From Bacteroidales bacterium (GTDB taxonomy: Bacteria; Bacteroidota; Bacteroidia; Bacteroidales; WCHB1-69), in NCBI GenBank assembly GCA_017443175.1, contig JAFSOZ010000011.1:90921-154920 (forward strand): DNA of 64,000 bases. The letters run 5' to 3'. A program made the translations under genes and the position numbers. The stretch's first letter is position 1; every line of letters starts with the position of its first letter. This document shows, piece after piece, positions 39,001-47,893 of this stretch. Below the pieces are notes generated by a model. That model did not search any database. It had not been told where the DNA came from and worked only from the letters and a program-made list of their open reading frames with translations.

Positions 39001-39641
39001 AGCTTATAATAAACAATCAGCACGATAGCCGGCAGGGTCAGCAAGTTCAGCAAGTGAACGCCGATGGAGAGGCCCACCAGATAGGCGATGAGGACAATCC
39101 AACGGTTGGGGTTGACATCGGCCTTGGGATTATCATACTCTTCGTCCCACTTCAGAATACACCAGAACACCAGAGCTGTGAAGAAGGAAGACATGGCGTA
39201 AACCTCACCCTCCACGGCGGAGAACCAGAATGTGTCACTGAACGCGTAAGCCATGGCACCCACGAGAGCGGCGCCTATCACGGCTATGAAGCGAGGCGTA
39301 TTCATCTCACCGTACTTGGCCACAAGTTTGCGTGCCAAACGCACGATGGTAAAATAGAGCAACATGATGGTGAGGCCACTGCAGACGGCTGACATGCTGT
39401 TCACGCAGAACGCCATCTTGGTCGGGTCTCCGCCGGCAAACAGCGTGCAGATACGACCGATAATCTGGAAAGTGGGTGCTCCAGGGGGGTGACCCACCAG
39501 CAACTTCGAAGTTGTAGCGATGTATTCACCACAGTCCCACCAGGAGACGGTCGGCTCGGCGGTCATGATATAAACGGCAGAAGCCACAATACCGATGATC
39601 ACACCGAGAATCGTGTTAATCAATTTTTGCGTTTTATTCAT
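36018..39641 (-). CDS. DUF2723 (GT117 / TMEM260-like) multispan membrane protein
   Basis: 1207 residues. The N-terminal part has about 10-12 membrane helices and the signature AEPTVSWWDCGEYIATTSKL, then GHPPGAPTFQIIGRI, typical of the DUF2723 family (acidic residues in the first outer loop as in GT-C glycosyltransferases). The C-terminal ~500 residues are soluble and contain TPR-like helices (for example ADGVEKAEQAFDQGNK-like repeats near 1000). The eukaryotic relative TMEM260 is a protein O-mannosyltransferase, so a role in extracytoplasmic protein glycosylation is possible; donor and acceptor here are unknown. Followed by elbB; preceded by a tandem of TCAACTC words (39698-39723). Confidence 0.85.
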   Translation of the reverse strand: MNKTQKLINTILGVIIGIVASAVYIMTAEPTVSWWDCGEYIATTSKLLVGHPPGAPTFQIIGRICTLFAGGDPTKMAFCVNSMSAVCSGLTIMLLYFTIVRLARKLVAKYGEMNTPRFIAVIGAALVGAMAYAFSDTFWFSAVEGEVYAMSSFFTALVFWCILKWDEEYDNPKADVNPNRWIVLIAYLVGLSIGVHLLNLLTLPAIVLIVYYKLSKNATGMGAVLTMAIISFFFAFFCSTLWMFLIWIFITVPLFVMCATKGTLKSKAEWGVFLSLCGSVVLLGLILWGIIPQVVNLAGKFDLFFVNSLHLPFNSGTIFFFLILVALIAWGIMAGYKKNKPVLLMGTFCFMMLLIGYSTFFTLVIRSNANPTIDENNPEDAVALLAYLNREQYGSNPLFYGQSYNTKVINAENGKPVYVKDKNAKRYVVSNDRQGEKLQYDPSGCMLFPRMWSSEKQGEYINWLNNHYNSDSPSDREARRELARNDTPSWKQNIKFLQTYQFGYMYWRYFMWNFSGRQNDLQGRGDNMNGNWITGIPFIDKALVGDQNNQPKAMQRPGHNTYYLLPLLLGLVGIFYQTRKDTQNAFVVFMLFIMTGLAIAFYLNMYAFQPRERDYAFAASFYAFAIWIGFGVLGIYELFEKIKSKPVQIAGAALTTVICFALVPCVMANQNWNDHDRSNRYTALAIAKNYLDSCAPNAILFTLGDNDTFPLWYAQEVEGYRTDVRVCNLSLLSTSWYVDQMKRKAYASEALPISMTWSQYKDGTRDVLYLEPGENQFVDLNAVMNYIKDPQFDHTRHLFLLSQNKGYRSNGRAIPASFSLPVDKAKVLANGTVSPKDSALIVDRLEWNVGKPGVTPLAKAYIVMMDILATNNWERPIYYASTTGSEAYLGLEDYFQLEGFAYRLVPIKTSRSNETGRINSEILYNNLMNVFNDHSREDLLNHPDAPKHDAYPYAWGGLNDTRVYHSEDNTRLISLVRRLYNRLGNQLLAEGDVEKAEQAFDQGNKVLPNEVFPYVSVMSNVYGYTQNCIFYMQDYFKLNTPSGNQKGMEMAKSIWDQMAELFAWYNQCDDNTLAIHEDNIHYDMMFLHYLMTNVRYPDQSMASKFKELKFDNLAANYAQGLSNNITRLIRQPDFDQQAVANNFQELHQLLDIAEVAGDNATVKKLQDIAETQLKAMDGISPNMGGAYRNFYNSLDRTRMMVQQDTNQ

Positions 39642-39697
39642 TATTTTTAGGATTTATATTTTTTTGCTATTGCTTTTAGCCATTGGCCATCAGCCTT

Positions 39698-39723
39698 TCA
39701 ACTCTCAACTCTCAACTCTCAAC
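39698..39723. repeat. Short tandem repeat of TCAACTC
   Basis: Three to four copies of a 7-base word (TCAACTC) just after the pheS stop, before the DUF2723 gene. Similar short word repeats lie at 6556-6592, 40757-40804 and 50760-50840, all between genes. Confidence 0.7.
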
Positions 39724-39725
39724 TT

Positions 39726-40748
39726 TTAAAGCGTTGCCGCCTTGAATTGTTGCAGGAAGCGGACATCGTTTTCAAAGTAGAGACGGATGTCGTTGGTCCT
39801 GTACTTGAGCATTGTCATACGTTCGATGCCGAGACCGAAAGCAAATCCGCTGTATTTTTCGCTGTCGATACCGCAGTTTTCCAGCACGTTGGGATCCACC
39901 ATACCGCAGCCCAAAATCTCCACCCAACCGGTGTGTTTGCAGAGGTTGCAGCCCTCGCCACCACAGATGTAGCAAGAAACATCCATTTCAGCGGACGGCT
40001 CCGTGAACGGGAAGTAGGACGGACGCAGACGGATGCGCACATCGGGGCCGAACATACGTTGAGCGAAATAGAGCAGCGTCTGTTTCATATCTGCAAAAGA
40101 AACCTTCTCGGCCACATAGAGACCTTCCACCTGATGGAAGATGCAGTGTGCACGGGAGGTAATGGCCTCATTGCGGAACACGCGACCCGGGCATATCACG
40201 CGGATCGGCGGTTGTTGTTTCTCCATGGTGCGGACCTGCAACGAAGAGGTGTGCGTGCGCAGCAGCACGTCGGGGTGCAATTCCACGAAGAAGGTATCCT
40301 GCATATCCCGAGCCGGATGCTCTTCGGCAAAGTTGAGCGCGGTGAACACGTGCCAGTCGTCCTCAATGTCGGGACCAGTGACTGCCGTGAAGCCGATGTC
40401 TTCGAAAATGCGGCGCACCTGGTTCATCATGATGGAGATGGGGTGCATGGATCCCAATGGTATATTGGCCGACGGGCGGGTGACATCCGCGATGGTGTTG
40501 AGCGAGCATATTGCTGCCTCCATTTTGGATTTCTGTTCCTCAAAACGCTGCTGAGCCTTGTCTTTCAGCTCGTTGAGCATCTGTCCAAAGCCTTTGCGTT
40601 CCTCCGGCGCAATGTTCTTGATCTCGCCGAACATGGACTGCAACTCGCTTTTCTTGCTCAAGAAATTGAGACGGAACTGTTCCAGCGCTTCGGCATTCTC
40701 GATTTTGTAATTTTCAATTTCTGCTCTTATTTCGTCTATTGATTTCAT
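39726..40748 (-). CDS. pheS: Phenylalanyl-tRNA synthetase alpha chain
   Basis: 340 residues. The N-terminal coiled coil (residues 1-85) precedes the class II catalytic core: GSMHPISIMMNQVRRIF (motif 1 region), RTHTSSLQVRTM, RNEAITSRAHCIFHQVEGLY (motif 2), FPFTEPSAEMDVSC and FAFGLGIERMTMLKY (motif 3). Charges tRNA-Phe together with PheT, which is not in the window. The preceding spacer (40749-40804) is made of GGTAAA/GGGGTTAAA words. Confidence 0.96.
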   Translation of the reverse strand: MKSIDEIRAEIENYKIENAEALEQFRLNFLSKKSELQSMFGEIKNIAPEERKGFGQMLNELKDKAQQRFEEQKSKMEAAICSLNTIADVTRPSANIPLGSMHPISIMMNQVRRIFEDIGFTAVTGPDIEDDWHVFTALNFAEEHPARDMQDTFFVELHPDVLLRTHTSSLQVRTMEKQQPPIRVICPGRVFRNEAITSRAHCIFHQVEGLYVAEKVSFADMKQTLLYFAQRMFGPDVRIRLRPSYFPFTEPSAEMDVSCYICGGEGCNLCKHTGWVEILGCGMVDPNVLENCGIDSEKYSGFAFGLGIERMTMLKYRTNDIRLYFENDVRFLQQFKAATL

Positions 40749-40756
40749 ACGATAGA

Positions 40757-40804
40757 TGGGTGAAATTGGTAAAAGGGGTTAAAGGGGTAAATGAGGTAAA
40801 AGGG
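40757..40804. repeat. Short degenerate tandem repeat of GGTAAA words
   Basis: Spacer between the cyclophilin gene and pheS made of imperfect words such as GGTAAAAGG, GGTTAAAGG and GGTAAATGA. It resembles the spacer at 6556-6592 after murF-alr. Confidence 0.65.
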
Positions 40805-41524
40805 TTATTTTAAAATCGTGACACTGAGTATTTTTATATCTTCTGTCGGGCGGTCGAACTGGTCCTTGGGCTGGGCGGCGATTTTATCGACCACTTCCAT
40901 GCCGCTAAGCACCTGTCCGAACACAGTGTAGTCGCCATCGAGGAACGGGGCGCCGCCGAGAGTGGTATAGACCTCACGCTGCTCGGGGGTGAAAGTCTTG
41001 CCCGTACGCTGTTGCAGCATGTCGAGATAGGCGTTGTCATAGGGTTTACCGTCCACAATGTAGAACTGTGAGGCGGACGAGGACTTGGCCGGGTTGTTGT
41101 CGCGGGCCGCGGCCACAGCACCTCTGCGGTGGTAGAGCGTAGGCACGAATTCGGCCGGAATGCGGTAGTCGGGGCCTCCGGCGCCCAAACGCTGGCCCGG
41201 TTTCGCGGTCTTGGAGTCCGGATCTCCCGTCTGGATCATGAATCCTTGGATGATACGATGGAACAATACTCCATCGTAGTATTTCTCATTCACCAACTTG
41301 ATAAAATTGTCGCGGTGTTGCGGCGTCTCGTTGTAAAGCGCAATCTTGATGTTGCCTTTGGTGGTTTTAATCAGTACTTCTGTCATCTTTTCGGGTTTGG
41401 TTTCTGCCTTAGATTCCTTCACGGGCTCTGTTTTCGCCATCTCCTTCTCCATTTTCTTAGGAGAAGAACATGAAGATAATATCATGATAGACAATAGGAT
41501 AATACTTAAAAAACGTTTATTCAT
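40805..41524 (-). CDS. Peptidyl-prolyl cis-trans isomerase lipoprotein, cyclophilin type
   Basis: 239 residues. Signal peptide with lipobox (MNKRFLSIILLSIMILSSCSS), a charged lysine/glutamate linker, then a cyclophilin domain: YYDGVLFHRIIQGFMIQTGD, RLGAGGPDYRIPAEF, SSASQFYIVDGKP and VFGQVLSGMEVVDKI. The catalytic arginine is in FHRIIQGF. Speeds proline isomerisation in envelope proteins. The start at 41524 fits a -7 box at 41546-41553 (minus TATCTTTG). pheS lies 56 bases downstream. Confidence 0.93.
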   Translation of the reverse strand: MNKRFLSIILLSIMILSSCSSPKKMEKEMAKTEPVKESKAETKPEKMTEVLIKTTKGNIKIALYNETPQHRDNFIKLVNEKYYDGVLFHRIIQGFMIQTGDPDSKTAKPGQRLGAGGPDYRIPAEFVPTLYHRRGAVAAARDNNPAKSSSASQFYIVDGKPYDNAYLDMLQQRTGKTFTPEQREVYTTLGGAPFLDGDYTVFGQVLSGMEVVDKIAAQPKDQFDRPTEDIKILSVTILK

Positions 41525-41545
41525 AGCGATTTCCGTTAAAAGGCG

Positions 41546-41553
41546 CAAAGATA
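41546..41553 (-). promoter_or_regulatory. -7 box of the cyclophilin lipoprotein gene
   Basis: Minus TATCTTTG, 21 bases before the ATG at 41524. It overlaps an earlier in-frame ATG at 41548, which is therefore unlikely to be used. Confidence 0.6.
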
Positions 41554-41582
41554 CAAAAAATGAGCATACTGTAGCAGCCTGA

Positions 41583-42422
41583 TTATTTACTGGAACCTAT
41601 CTCGTGTGTGTTGAAATATTCTTTTCCGGCATCGTAGCCGATTTTATACAGTTCGTCCACGTATTTGAAATCAAACAACCAGTAATCTTGAGGATCAATC
41701 ATGACCACATCCGTGAACATATCCGCATGCTGAAATGAATTCATGTATGGAATGCTGAAGGCAGGGCGCAGCCAAAGGGAAGCAATATCCCGTTTAGGCT
41801 GCGGCTTCTCGAGCAACAGCAGCGAACCGATCCGAATGTCACAGCGTTCATCCAGAAGAGGCTGAATGGGCATATTGTCATATATGCCACCATCCACGTA
41901 TGGGCTGCCGTCTATCCACACCGGGGAGAAAACAATGGGCACGGCGGAGGAAGCCATCACGTATTTCACGAGGTCGCCACCTGAACCTTTATATACTGGC
42001 TTGAGAGAGTCCACGTTGAACGAACAGCAGTAGAAGGGGTATTTCAAGGAATCGAAGCTATTGTGCGGCACGTATTTCAAAAGCGTTTTCTGGATACGAT
42101 TGGTACTGATGAGACCACCTTTCCTATGCCAAGAAAAAAGCACGATACCCGTCAGGCGGTCCATTTCTTCGTCTTTAATATACTGCAGGATTTCTTCCGG
42201 AGAATTGCCAGCAGCATACAGCATGCCTACGATAGCGCCCATGGAAGTGCCCACAATGCAGTCGGGTTTGATTCCGGCCTCATCCATAGCCTGCAGGAAT
42301 CCCAGATGTGCATACCCTAACGCAGCACCTCCTGCCAAAGAAACACCGACTTTCTGGGAATGGGCCGTATGCGTGCCCATCATCATCATCGCAATAACCA
42401 TAATTCGCAACATTAATTTCAT
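41583..42422 (-). CDS. Patatin-like phospholipase
   Basis: 279 residues with a signal peptide (MKLMLRIMVIAMMMMGTHTAHS). Patatin fold: oxyanion loop SLAGGAALGYAHLGFLQ, nucleophile serine in IVGTSMGAIVGML (G-x-S-x-G) and the dyad aspartate in YVDGGIYDNMPIQPL. Shorter than PlpD-like outer-membrane forms and without a beta-barrel, so probably periplasmic or surface-exposed lipase; substrate unknown. The start at 42422 fits the -7 box at 42443-42450 (minus TAATTTTG), divergent from mutB. Confidence 0.9.
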   Translation of the reverse strand: MKLMLRIMVIAMMMMGTHTAHSQKVGVSLAGGAALGYAHLGFLQAMDEAGIKPDCIVGTSMGAIVGMLYAAGNSPEEILQYIKDEEMDRLTGIVLFSWHRKGGLISTNRIQKTLLKYVPHNSFDSLKYPFYCCSFNVDSLKPVYKGSGGDLVKYVMASSAVPIVFSPVWIDGSPYVDGGIYDNMPIQPLLDERCDIRIGSLLLLEKPQPKRDIASLWLRPAFSIPYMNSFQHADMFTDVVMIDPQDYWLFDFKYVDELYKIGYDAGKEYFNTHEIGSSK

Positions 42423-42442
42423 AACACAAAAACTTTGGGCTG

Positions 42443-42489
42443 CAAAATTACATTTTTTGACAGAAGAGGCCAATCTTTTTGTATCTTTG
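42443..42489. promoter_or_regulatory. Divergent promoters of the patatin gene and mutB
   Basis: Minus TAATTTTG (plus 42443-42450) serves the patatin gene, 20 bases before its ATG. Plus TATCTTTG (42482-42489) serves mutB, 35 bases before its ATG at 42525. Both fit TAnnTTTG. Confidence 0.6.
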
Positions 42490-42524
42490 CACCCTCAAAA
42501 TATGAGTGAGTAAAATTTAGAAAA

Positions 42525-44672
42525 ATGCGTCCAGATTTTAGTAACGTAGATTTTAAGAAAGTCCCTGAAAGCCAGGAAGATTTTCGTAAATGGGAACAAG
42601 AACACAATATTTCCGCCGACTGGATGACCGCCGAGCAGATTCCTGTGAAACAGGTATATGGTGCGGATGACTTGGCCGGAATGGAACATCTCAATTACAC
42701 AGCTGGTATTCCGCCCTACCTGCGCGGACCCTACTCCATGATGTACGCCTTCCGTCCGTGGACCATCCGCCAATACGCCGGATTCTCCACCGCCGAAGAG
42801 TCCAATGCCTTCTACCGCCGCAACTTGGCTGCCGGTCAGAAGGGTTTGTCCATCGCCTTCGACTTGGCCACGCACCGTGGCTACGACTCCGACCACCCGC
42901 GCGTGGTGGGCGACGTGGGCAAAGCAGGTGTGGCTGTGGACTCCATCCTGGATATGAAGATCCTCTTCGACCAGATTCCGTTGGACAAGATGTCCGTCTC
43001 CATGACCATGAACGGCGCCGTGCTTCCGATTCTGGCCTTCTACATCGTGGCCGCCGAAGAGCAGGGCGTGAGCATGGACCAACTGTCCGGCACTATCCAA
43101 AACGACATTTTGAAAGAGTTCATGGTGCGCAACACCTATATTTATCCGCCGTTGCACTCCATGAAAATCATCGCCGATATTTTCGAGTTCACTTCCAAGA
43201 ACATGCCGAAGTTCAACTCCATTTCCATCTCAGGCTACCACATGCAGGAAGCAGGTGCCACCAGTGACATCGAGCTGGCCTACACACTGGCCGACGGTTT
43301 GGAGTATCTTCGCGCAGGTGTGAACGCTGGCATGAGCGTGGACGACTTCGCCCCGCGTTTGTCCTTCTTCTGGGCTGTGGGCATGAACCACTTCATGGAG
43401 ATTGCCAAGATGCGCGCCGCCCGTATGCTGTGGGCCAAGATTGTGAAACAGTTCAACCCGCAGAATCCCAAGTCACTGGCTTTGCGTACGCACTGCCAGA
43501 CTTCCGGCTGGTCGCTCACGGAGCAAGACCCGTTCAACAATGTGTGTCGTACCTGCGTGGAAGCCATGGGCGCCGCCCTGGGCCACACCCAGTCACTGCA
43601 CACCAACGCTCTGGACGAGGCCATCGCCCTGCCGACCGACTTCTCGGCCCGTATCGCCCGTAACACCCAGATCTACATTCAGGAAGAAACCAAGATCTGC
43701 AAGTCCATCGACCCGTGGGCAGGTTCTTACTATGTGGAAAGCCTGACCCACCAGATTGCCCACCGCGCATGGAAACACATCCAGGAGATTGAATCCTTGG
43801 GCGGTATGGCCAAGGCTATCGAGACGGGTATTCCGAAGATGCGTATCGAGGAGGCTTCCGCTCGCAAGCAGGCCCGTATCGACTCCGGCAAGGAGGCCAT
43901 CATCGGCGTGAGCAAGTACAAATTGGACAAGGAGGCTCCCATTGAGACACTGGAGGTTGATAACACCACCGTGCGCGAGGCCCAGCTCAAGCGTTTGGCC
44001 GAATTGCGCGCCAACCGCAACGAAGCTGACGTGAAGGCTGCCCTGGCCGCCCTGACCGAGTGCGCAAAGACCGGCAACGGCAACCTGCTCGACCTCTCCA
44101 TCAAGGCCGCCCGCGTGCGCGCCTCCCTCGGCGAGATCTCCGATGCCCTCGAAGAAATTTACGGACGTTATAAAGCAAAAATAAATCTGATTTCCGGCGT
44201 GTACAGTGCAGAACAACAAGACAACGCAAGCTTCAAGAAGGCCTGCGAAATGTGCGATGAATTCGCAAAGAAAGAGGGCCGTCGTCCTCGTATCATGATT
44301 GCCAAGATGGGCCAGGACGGCCATGACCGTGGCGCCAAGGTGGTGGCCACCGGCTACGCCGACATCGGCTTCGATGTGGATATGGGACCGCTGTTCCAGA
44401 CTCCCGAAGAGGCCGCCAAACAGGCTGTGGAAAACGATGTCCACATTCTGGGTGTCTCTTCCCTCGCCGCCGGCCACAAGACGCTCGTACCGCAGGTGAT
44501 TGAAGAGCTCAAGAAGCTGGGCCGCGAAGACATCATGGTCATCGTGGGCGGTGTCATCCCGCCGCAAGACTACGACTTCCTCTACAAAGCCGGCGCCGCC
44601 TGTATCTTCGGACCCGGCACCGTCATCAGCGACAGTGCAATCAAGATGCTGGAAATCCTGATGCAGGAGTAA
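42525..44672 (+). CDS. mutB: Methylmalonyl-CoA mutase large subunit
   Basis: 715 residues, full length. TIM-barrel acyl-CoA part with [39 protein letters not shown] and [20 protein letters not shown]-terminal cobalamin domain with the D-x-H-x-x-G motif in [20 protein letters not shown] (lower axial histidine). Converts succinyl-CoA and methylmalonyl-CoA, the B12-dependent step of propionate formation in Bacteroidetes. The small subunit gene mutA, usually just upstream, is absent: a divergent patatin gene is there instead. The chaperone meaB is at 14937. A terminator follows at 44705-44745. Confidence 0.96.
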   Translation: MRPDFSNVDFKKVPESQEDFRKWEQEHNISADWMTAEQIPVKQVYGADDLAGMEHLNYTAGIPPYLRGPYSMMYAFRPWTIRQYAGFSTAEESNAFYRRNLAAGQKGLSIAFDLATHRGYDSDHPRVVGDVGKAGVAVDSILDMKILFDQIPLDKMSVSMTMNGAVLPILAFYIVAAEEQGVSMDQLSGTIQNDILKEFMVRNTYIYPPLHSMKIIADIFEFTSKNMPKFNSISISGYHMQEAGATSDIELAYTLADGLEYLRAGVNAGMSVDDFAPRLSFFWAVGMNHFMEIAKMRAARMLWAKIVKQFNPQNPKSLALRTHCQTSGWSLTEQDPFNNVCRTCVEAMGAALGHTQSLHTNALDEAIALPTDFSARIARNTQIYIQEETKICKSIDPWAGSYYVESLTHQIAHRAWKHIQEIESLGGMAKAIETGIPKMRIEEASARKQARIDSGKEAIIGVSKYKLDKEAPIETLEVDNTTVREAQLKRLAELRANRNEADVKAALAALTECAKTGNGNLLDLSIKAARVRASLGEISDALEEIYGRYKAKINLISGVYSAEQQDNASFKKACEMCDEFAKKEGRRPRIMIAKMGQDGHDRGAKVVATGYADIGFDVDMGPLFQTPEEAAKQAVENDVHILGVSSLAAGHKTLVPQVIEELKKLGREDIMVIVGGVIPPQDYDFLYKAGAACIFGPGTVISDSAIKMLEILMQE

Positions 44673-44704
44673 TTTGGATTAACGAAATGAATTGATATTC
44701 CCAT

Positions 44705-44745
44705 CAGGGGCAAGGCTGCAAGGCTTTGTCCCTGTTTTATTTTTG
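44705..44745. terminator. Terminator after mutB
   Basis: A 12-bp stem (44705-44716 with 44723-44734, two G-T pairs) followed by TTTTATTTTT. It lies after the mutB stop and reaches into the last codons of the convergent lytic transglycosylase gene. Confidence 0.7.
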
Positions 44746-46335
44746 CGGAATCTTGATTTTCTGCCCTACCTGGATGGAATTGATGTTGCTGAGATGATTG
44801 TACGATGCCAAAGCCGCAGCAGTGGTACCATATTGGCGGGCGATGGAGGACAGGGTATCACCCTTCTTCACGATGTGCGTGCGGATGATGGGCTCAGCGG
44901 GCGTCACAACCGTCGTGTCCTTGTTCACCACTATCGGCTCACGAATTTCATTGCCAGTGTTCAGCGAGTCCGTCGGTGTCACTGTGGACGTGCTGTCTGT
45001 GGGCACAGGGGCCGCTTTTACTATCACCGTGGAACCTTTTCTGATCAACAACTTCTGTCCTACCTTCAAGCTATTACTGTGCAAACGGTTCAACGATTTA
45101 ATCTGGTTGACACTGACACCATATTTGTGGGAGATGGATGAGATGGTCTCCCCTTTCCGCACCGTATGGTATTTGCTGGGCGTGACCTTCACAATGTCGC
45201 CATTGGCATTGGTGGTCAGGTTTTCCTTGTTGAGGTCGCGGGCCGGGCTGAAAAAGTCGTTGTAACGATGCTTCTGAATCGTGTCCTTCATCGCGATGAA
45301 CCGGAGAATATCGTTGGAGCGCAAGCGCAGGGGATATTGCTCATTAAAGGCCGGGATGATTTCACGCTTATATTGCGGATTCAAAATTTTAATCTCATCC
45401 ATGCTGATATCCAGCATCTCGGAGATCTGCATGAAGTGCAATTCCTTGTCCACCATCACCGTATCCACGTCCGTGGGAATGGACAGGTGGGCAGGGCTGA
45501 TGCCATAGAGATTGTGATAGGTCATCATATAATACGCACCGATGAAGGCGGGGAAGTAGTTCTGGGTCTCTTTGGGCAGGTAAGGCGACACGCCCCAGAA
45601 GTCGGTTTTGCCGCCGGAGCGCTGGATGGCCTTGCGCACGTTGCCCGCACCACAGTTGTAGGCGGAGATGGCCAGCCCCCAATCGTTGAAAATATTGTAC
45701 AAATCACGGAAGTGACGCGCAGCGGCATCTGTGGCCTTGTACGGGTCACGCCGGTCATCTACATACGTGTTGGCCTGCAAACCATAGAGCTTGCCCGTAT
45801 TGTACATAAACTGCCAGATTCCCGTTGCACCGGCGGGAGAGACCGCCGTAGGGTTCAAAGCGGATTCAATGATGGTGATATAAACCAACTCCTCCGGCAC
45901 ATTGTATTTGTCGAAAATCTCCCGCATCCAAGGATAATAGTACTGCGCCAGCCCCAGAATCACAGAAGAGGAACGCTGCCGCTGCACAGAATAGAGCTCA
46001 ATGAACCGCTTCACCTTGTCATTATACGCCAAGGGTACTGCCGTGACAATCTGCGACAACCGCTTGAAAATCATCGTGTCGTTGTTGTCGTAAGCCGTCG
46101 TGTCGTCTTTGTACTTGGATAGCACGGAACTTTTATTGGACAACTCGTTGCGCACATAGAACAGATTCAACATGGAATCCATCTTCCGAATCTCCTGACG
46201 GGTGAAAATATCGGAATCCACAGTGGAAATCGAATCCATATTGGGCGTACCCTGACCTCCATCATCAGCATTTTGTGCATAGCCGATGCCAAAGAAGAGA
46301 ACACTGCATAGTATGGTTAGAATCCGATATTTCAT
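44737..46335 (-). CDS. mltD: Membrane-bound lytic transglycosylase D-like, with two LysM domains
   Basis: 532 residues with a signal peptide (MKYRILTILCSVLFFGIGYA). The SLT domain lies at about 140-260: catalytic glutamate in YITIIESALNPTAVSPAG, then ATGIWQFMYNTGKLYGL and WGLAISAYNCGAGNVRKAIQ. Two LysM domains (YHTVRKGETISSISHKYGVS and THIVKKGDTLSSIARQYGTT) at the C-terminus bind peptidoglycan, separated by a Thr/Ser-rich linker. Cleaves glycan strands to anhydro-muropeptides in the periplasm. Last of three genes (lipoprotein, MORN protein, mltD) with 29-32 base gaps. Confidence 0.93.
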   Translation of the reverse strand: MKYRILTILCSVLFFGIGYAQNADDGGQGTPNMDSISTVDSDIFTRQEIRKMDSMLNLFYVRNELSNKSSVLSKYKDDTTAYDNNDTMIFKRLSQIVTAVPLAYNDKVKRFIELYSVQRQRSSSVILGLAQYYYPWMREIFDKYNVPEELVYITIIESALNPTAVSPAGATGIWQFMYNTGKLYGLQANTYVDDRRDPYKATDAAARHFRDLYNIFNDWGLAISAYNCGAGNVRKAIQRSGGKTDFWGVSPYLPKETQNYFPAFIGAYYMMTYHNLYGISPAHLSIPTDVDTVMVDKELHFMQISEMLDISMDEIKILNPQYKREIIPAFNEQYPLRLRSNDILRFIAMKDTIQKHRYNDFFSPARDLNKENLTTNANGDIVKVTPSKYHTVRKGETISSISHKYGVSVNQIKSLNRLHSNSLKVGQKLLIRKGSTVIVKAAPVPTDSTSTVTPTDSLNTGNEIREPIVVNKDTTVVTPAEPIIRTHIVKKGDTLSSIARQYGTTAAALASYNHLSNINSIQVGQKIKIPQK

Positions 46336-46367
46336 ATATAAAAGCCGTATTACTTACGGAGAAAACA

Positions 46368-47864
46368 CTATTTTATTGTATAATCATTCCATTTTATTTC
46401 CTTTCCATCACTGAATAAGGTAGTTAGCATCACTATTCCATCCTCATTATAATAGGTCCAGGGGCCGTCCTGCAGGCCTTTGACGTATTTTCCGGTGGTT
46501 TTGATATTGCCATTTTCCCAATAGGCGGTGTATTTGCCATGTCGCACGCCCTCGTCATAGCGAATCTCAAAGGCTATGCGGCCATTTTCGTAGGTGGTTT
46601 TCCATAAACCCTCCTGTTTGCCGCCTTCATAATGGCCTTGTTCTACAGCATCGCCGTTACGGTAAAGCCATACGCCTTCTTCATAGCCGGCCACATAGCT
46701 TCCTTTCACCAACGGTGTCCCGTCTTCATCGTATTCCACATACTCTCCTTCGGCGTCGCCATCCTCGTAATGGGCCACTATCATCGTGTCCCCAGTAGAG
46801 TAAAACCAAATCCATTCGCCCGTCTTCTCACCTTTGCTGTTGTATTCGCCGGTAATTTCCACCGTTTTATCAATAAAGTAGAAATTCCATTCGCCGATGG
46901 GCTTGGAGTTCTTGTACTTGCCTTTGGAACGGAGCTCGCCAGTGGGATAATACTCTTTCCATTGTCCCTGCCGCAGGCCGTTCATGTCTGTGATGCCCTC
47001 ATAGCGCATCCAGCCCTCCTCAAACACATAGCCTTTGATAATTTTGCCTTCGGCGTCAAACTCGCGGCGGATGCCATCCTGTTTGCCATTGTAGTAGGTG
47101 GCTATGACGGAAGGTTGACCATTGCTGTGGTAAGCCGTGCGCTTCTCCATCTGCTTGGTCTCCTTGGCATCCGTCACCAGCTGGTCGTTCTCATATTTCT
47201 CCACATAAAGGAAATTACCTCCCTCGTCATAGAACTTGAAAAAACCATGTTTCTTGCCATTGAGGAAACTGCCCTCCATTTTCAGTTGGCCGTTGTCCCA
47301 GAAAAACTTCCAACCACCCTGTTTGAGTCCATGTTCATCGGTGCGGTTGATGCGCTCCCTCCGGCTCATCACGCCACGGTAATAGTTGGCGACGGCAATC
47401 ACCAGTCCGGTACGGTCATACTCCTTGGCCAGGCCGTGGGGCTTGCCCTCAAAATAGGGCACGGTCTGCTTGAGCCAGCCGGCTGTGTCGTACGTGCGCA
47501 CAGCTCCCACAATGGTATCTTGCCTCCATTGTGAAACCGTGTATTCCCGAGGGAAATACTGGATCTGCTCACCATGCTTCTTCCCTTCCTTATAATGGAT
47601 GGTAAAGCTCTTGCGACCGTCAACATAGAAGGTCCACAGACTATCCAACAGCAGGTTCTTGCGATTGCCTTCAGACACTAACCTGCCATTTTCATCATAG
47701 GATTTCCACCAGCCATCGGGTTGGCCATTTACCAAAAAACCCTCGCTCGACTTGACGCCGGAAGGGTAATAATAGGTTTTGTATTGATGCAAAGAAGTGG
47801 AATCTTGTGCTATGCTGAAGGTGTAAGCCAACAACACACAGAACAAAAGATTCCACCTCTTCAT
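46368..47864 (-). CDS. Secreted MORN-repeat (YwqK-like) protein
   Basis: 498 residues with a signal peptide (MKRWNLLFCVLLAYTFSIA). Nearly the whole protein is MORN_2-type repeats of about 23 residues with a G-x-x-x-G-x-W-x-x-Y pattern, for example NGQPDGWWKSYDENGRLVSEG, GLRQGQWKEYYPTGELRSKG and GLQDGPWTYYNEDG; I count roughly 17. These beta-hairpin repeats form an extended sheet and probably act as a scaffold or bind membrane or glycan. Annotated in some genomes as YwqK-family antitoxin, but there is no toxin here. Sits between an unknown lipoprotein and mltD, suggesting an envelope job. Confidence 0.85.
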   Translation of the reverse strand: MKRWNLLFCVLLAYTFSIAQDSTSLHQYKTYYYPSGVKSSEGFLVNGQPDGWWKSYDENGRLVSEGNRKNLLLDSLWTFYVDGRKSFTIHYKEGKKHGEQIQYFPREYTVSQWRQDTIVGAVRTYDTAGWLKQTVPYFEGKPHGLAKEYDRTGLVIAVANYYRGVMSRRERINRTDEHGLKQGGWKFFWDNGQLKMEGSFLNGKKHGFFKFYDEGGNFLYVEKYENDQLVTDAKETKQMEKRTAYHSNGQPSVIATYYNGKQDGIRREFDAEGKIIKGYVFEEGWMRYEGITDMNGLRQGQWKEYYPTGELRSKGKYKNSKPIGEWNFYFIDKTVEITGEYNSKGEKTGEWIWFYSTGDTMIVAHYEDGDAEGEYVEYDEDGTPLVKGSYVAGYEEGVWLYRNGDAVEQGHYEGGKQEGLWKTTYENGRIAFEIRYDEGVRHGKYTAYWENGNIKTTGKYVKGLQDGPWTYYNEDGIVMLTTLFSDGKEIKWNDYTIK

Positions 47865-47893
47865 TTGATATCCGATTTAATCAGACGAGATTA

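Noticed and set aside
37617-39392. Long open frame opposite the DUF2723 gene (591 codons)
   Set aside because: It is antisense to a well-supported membrane protein; its translation is rich in His, Gln and Glu with no domain, a mirror of the coding strand.
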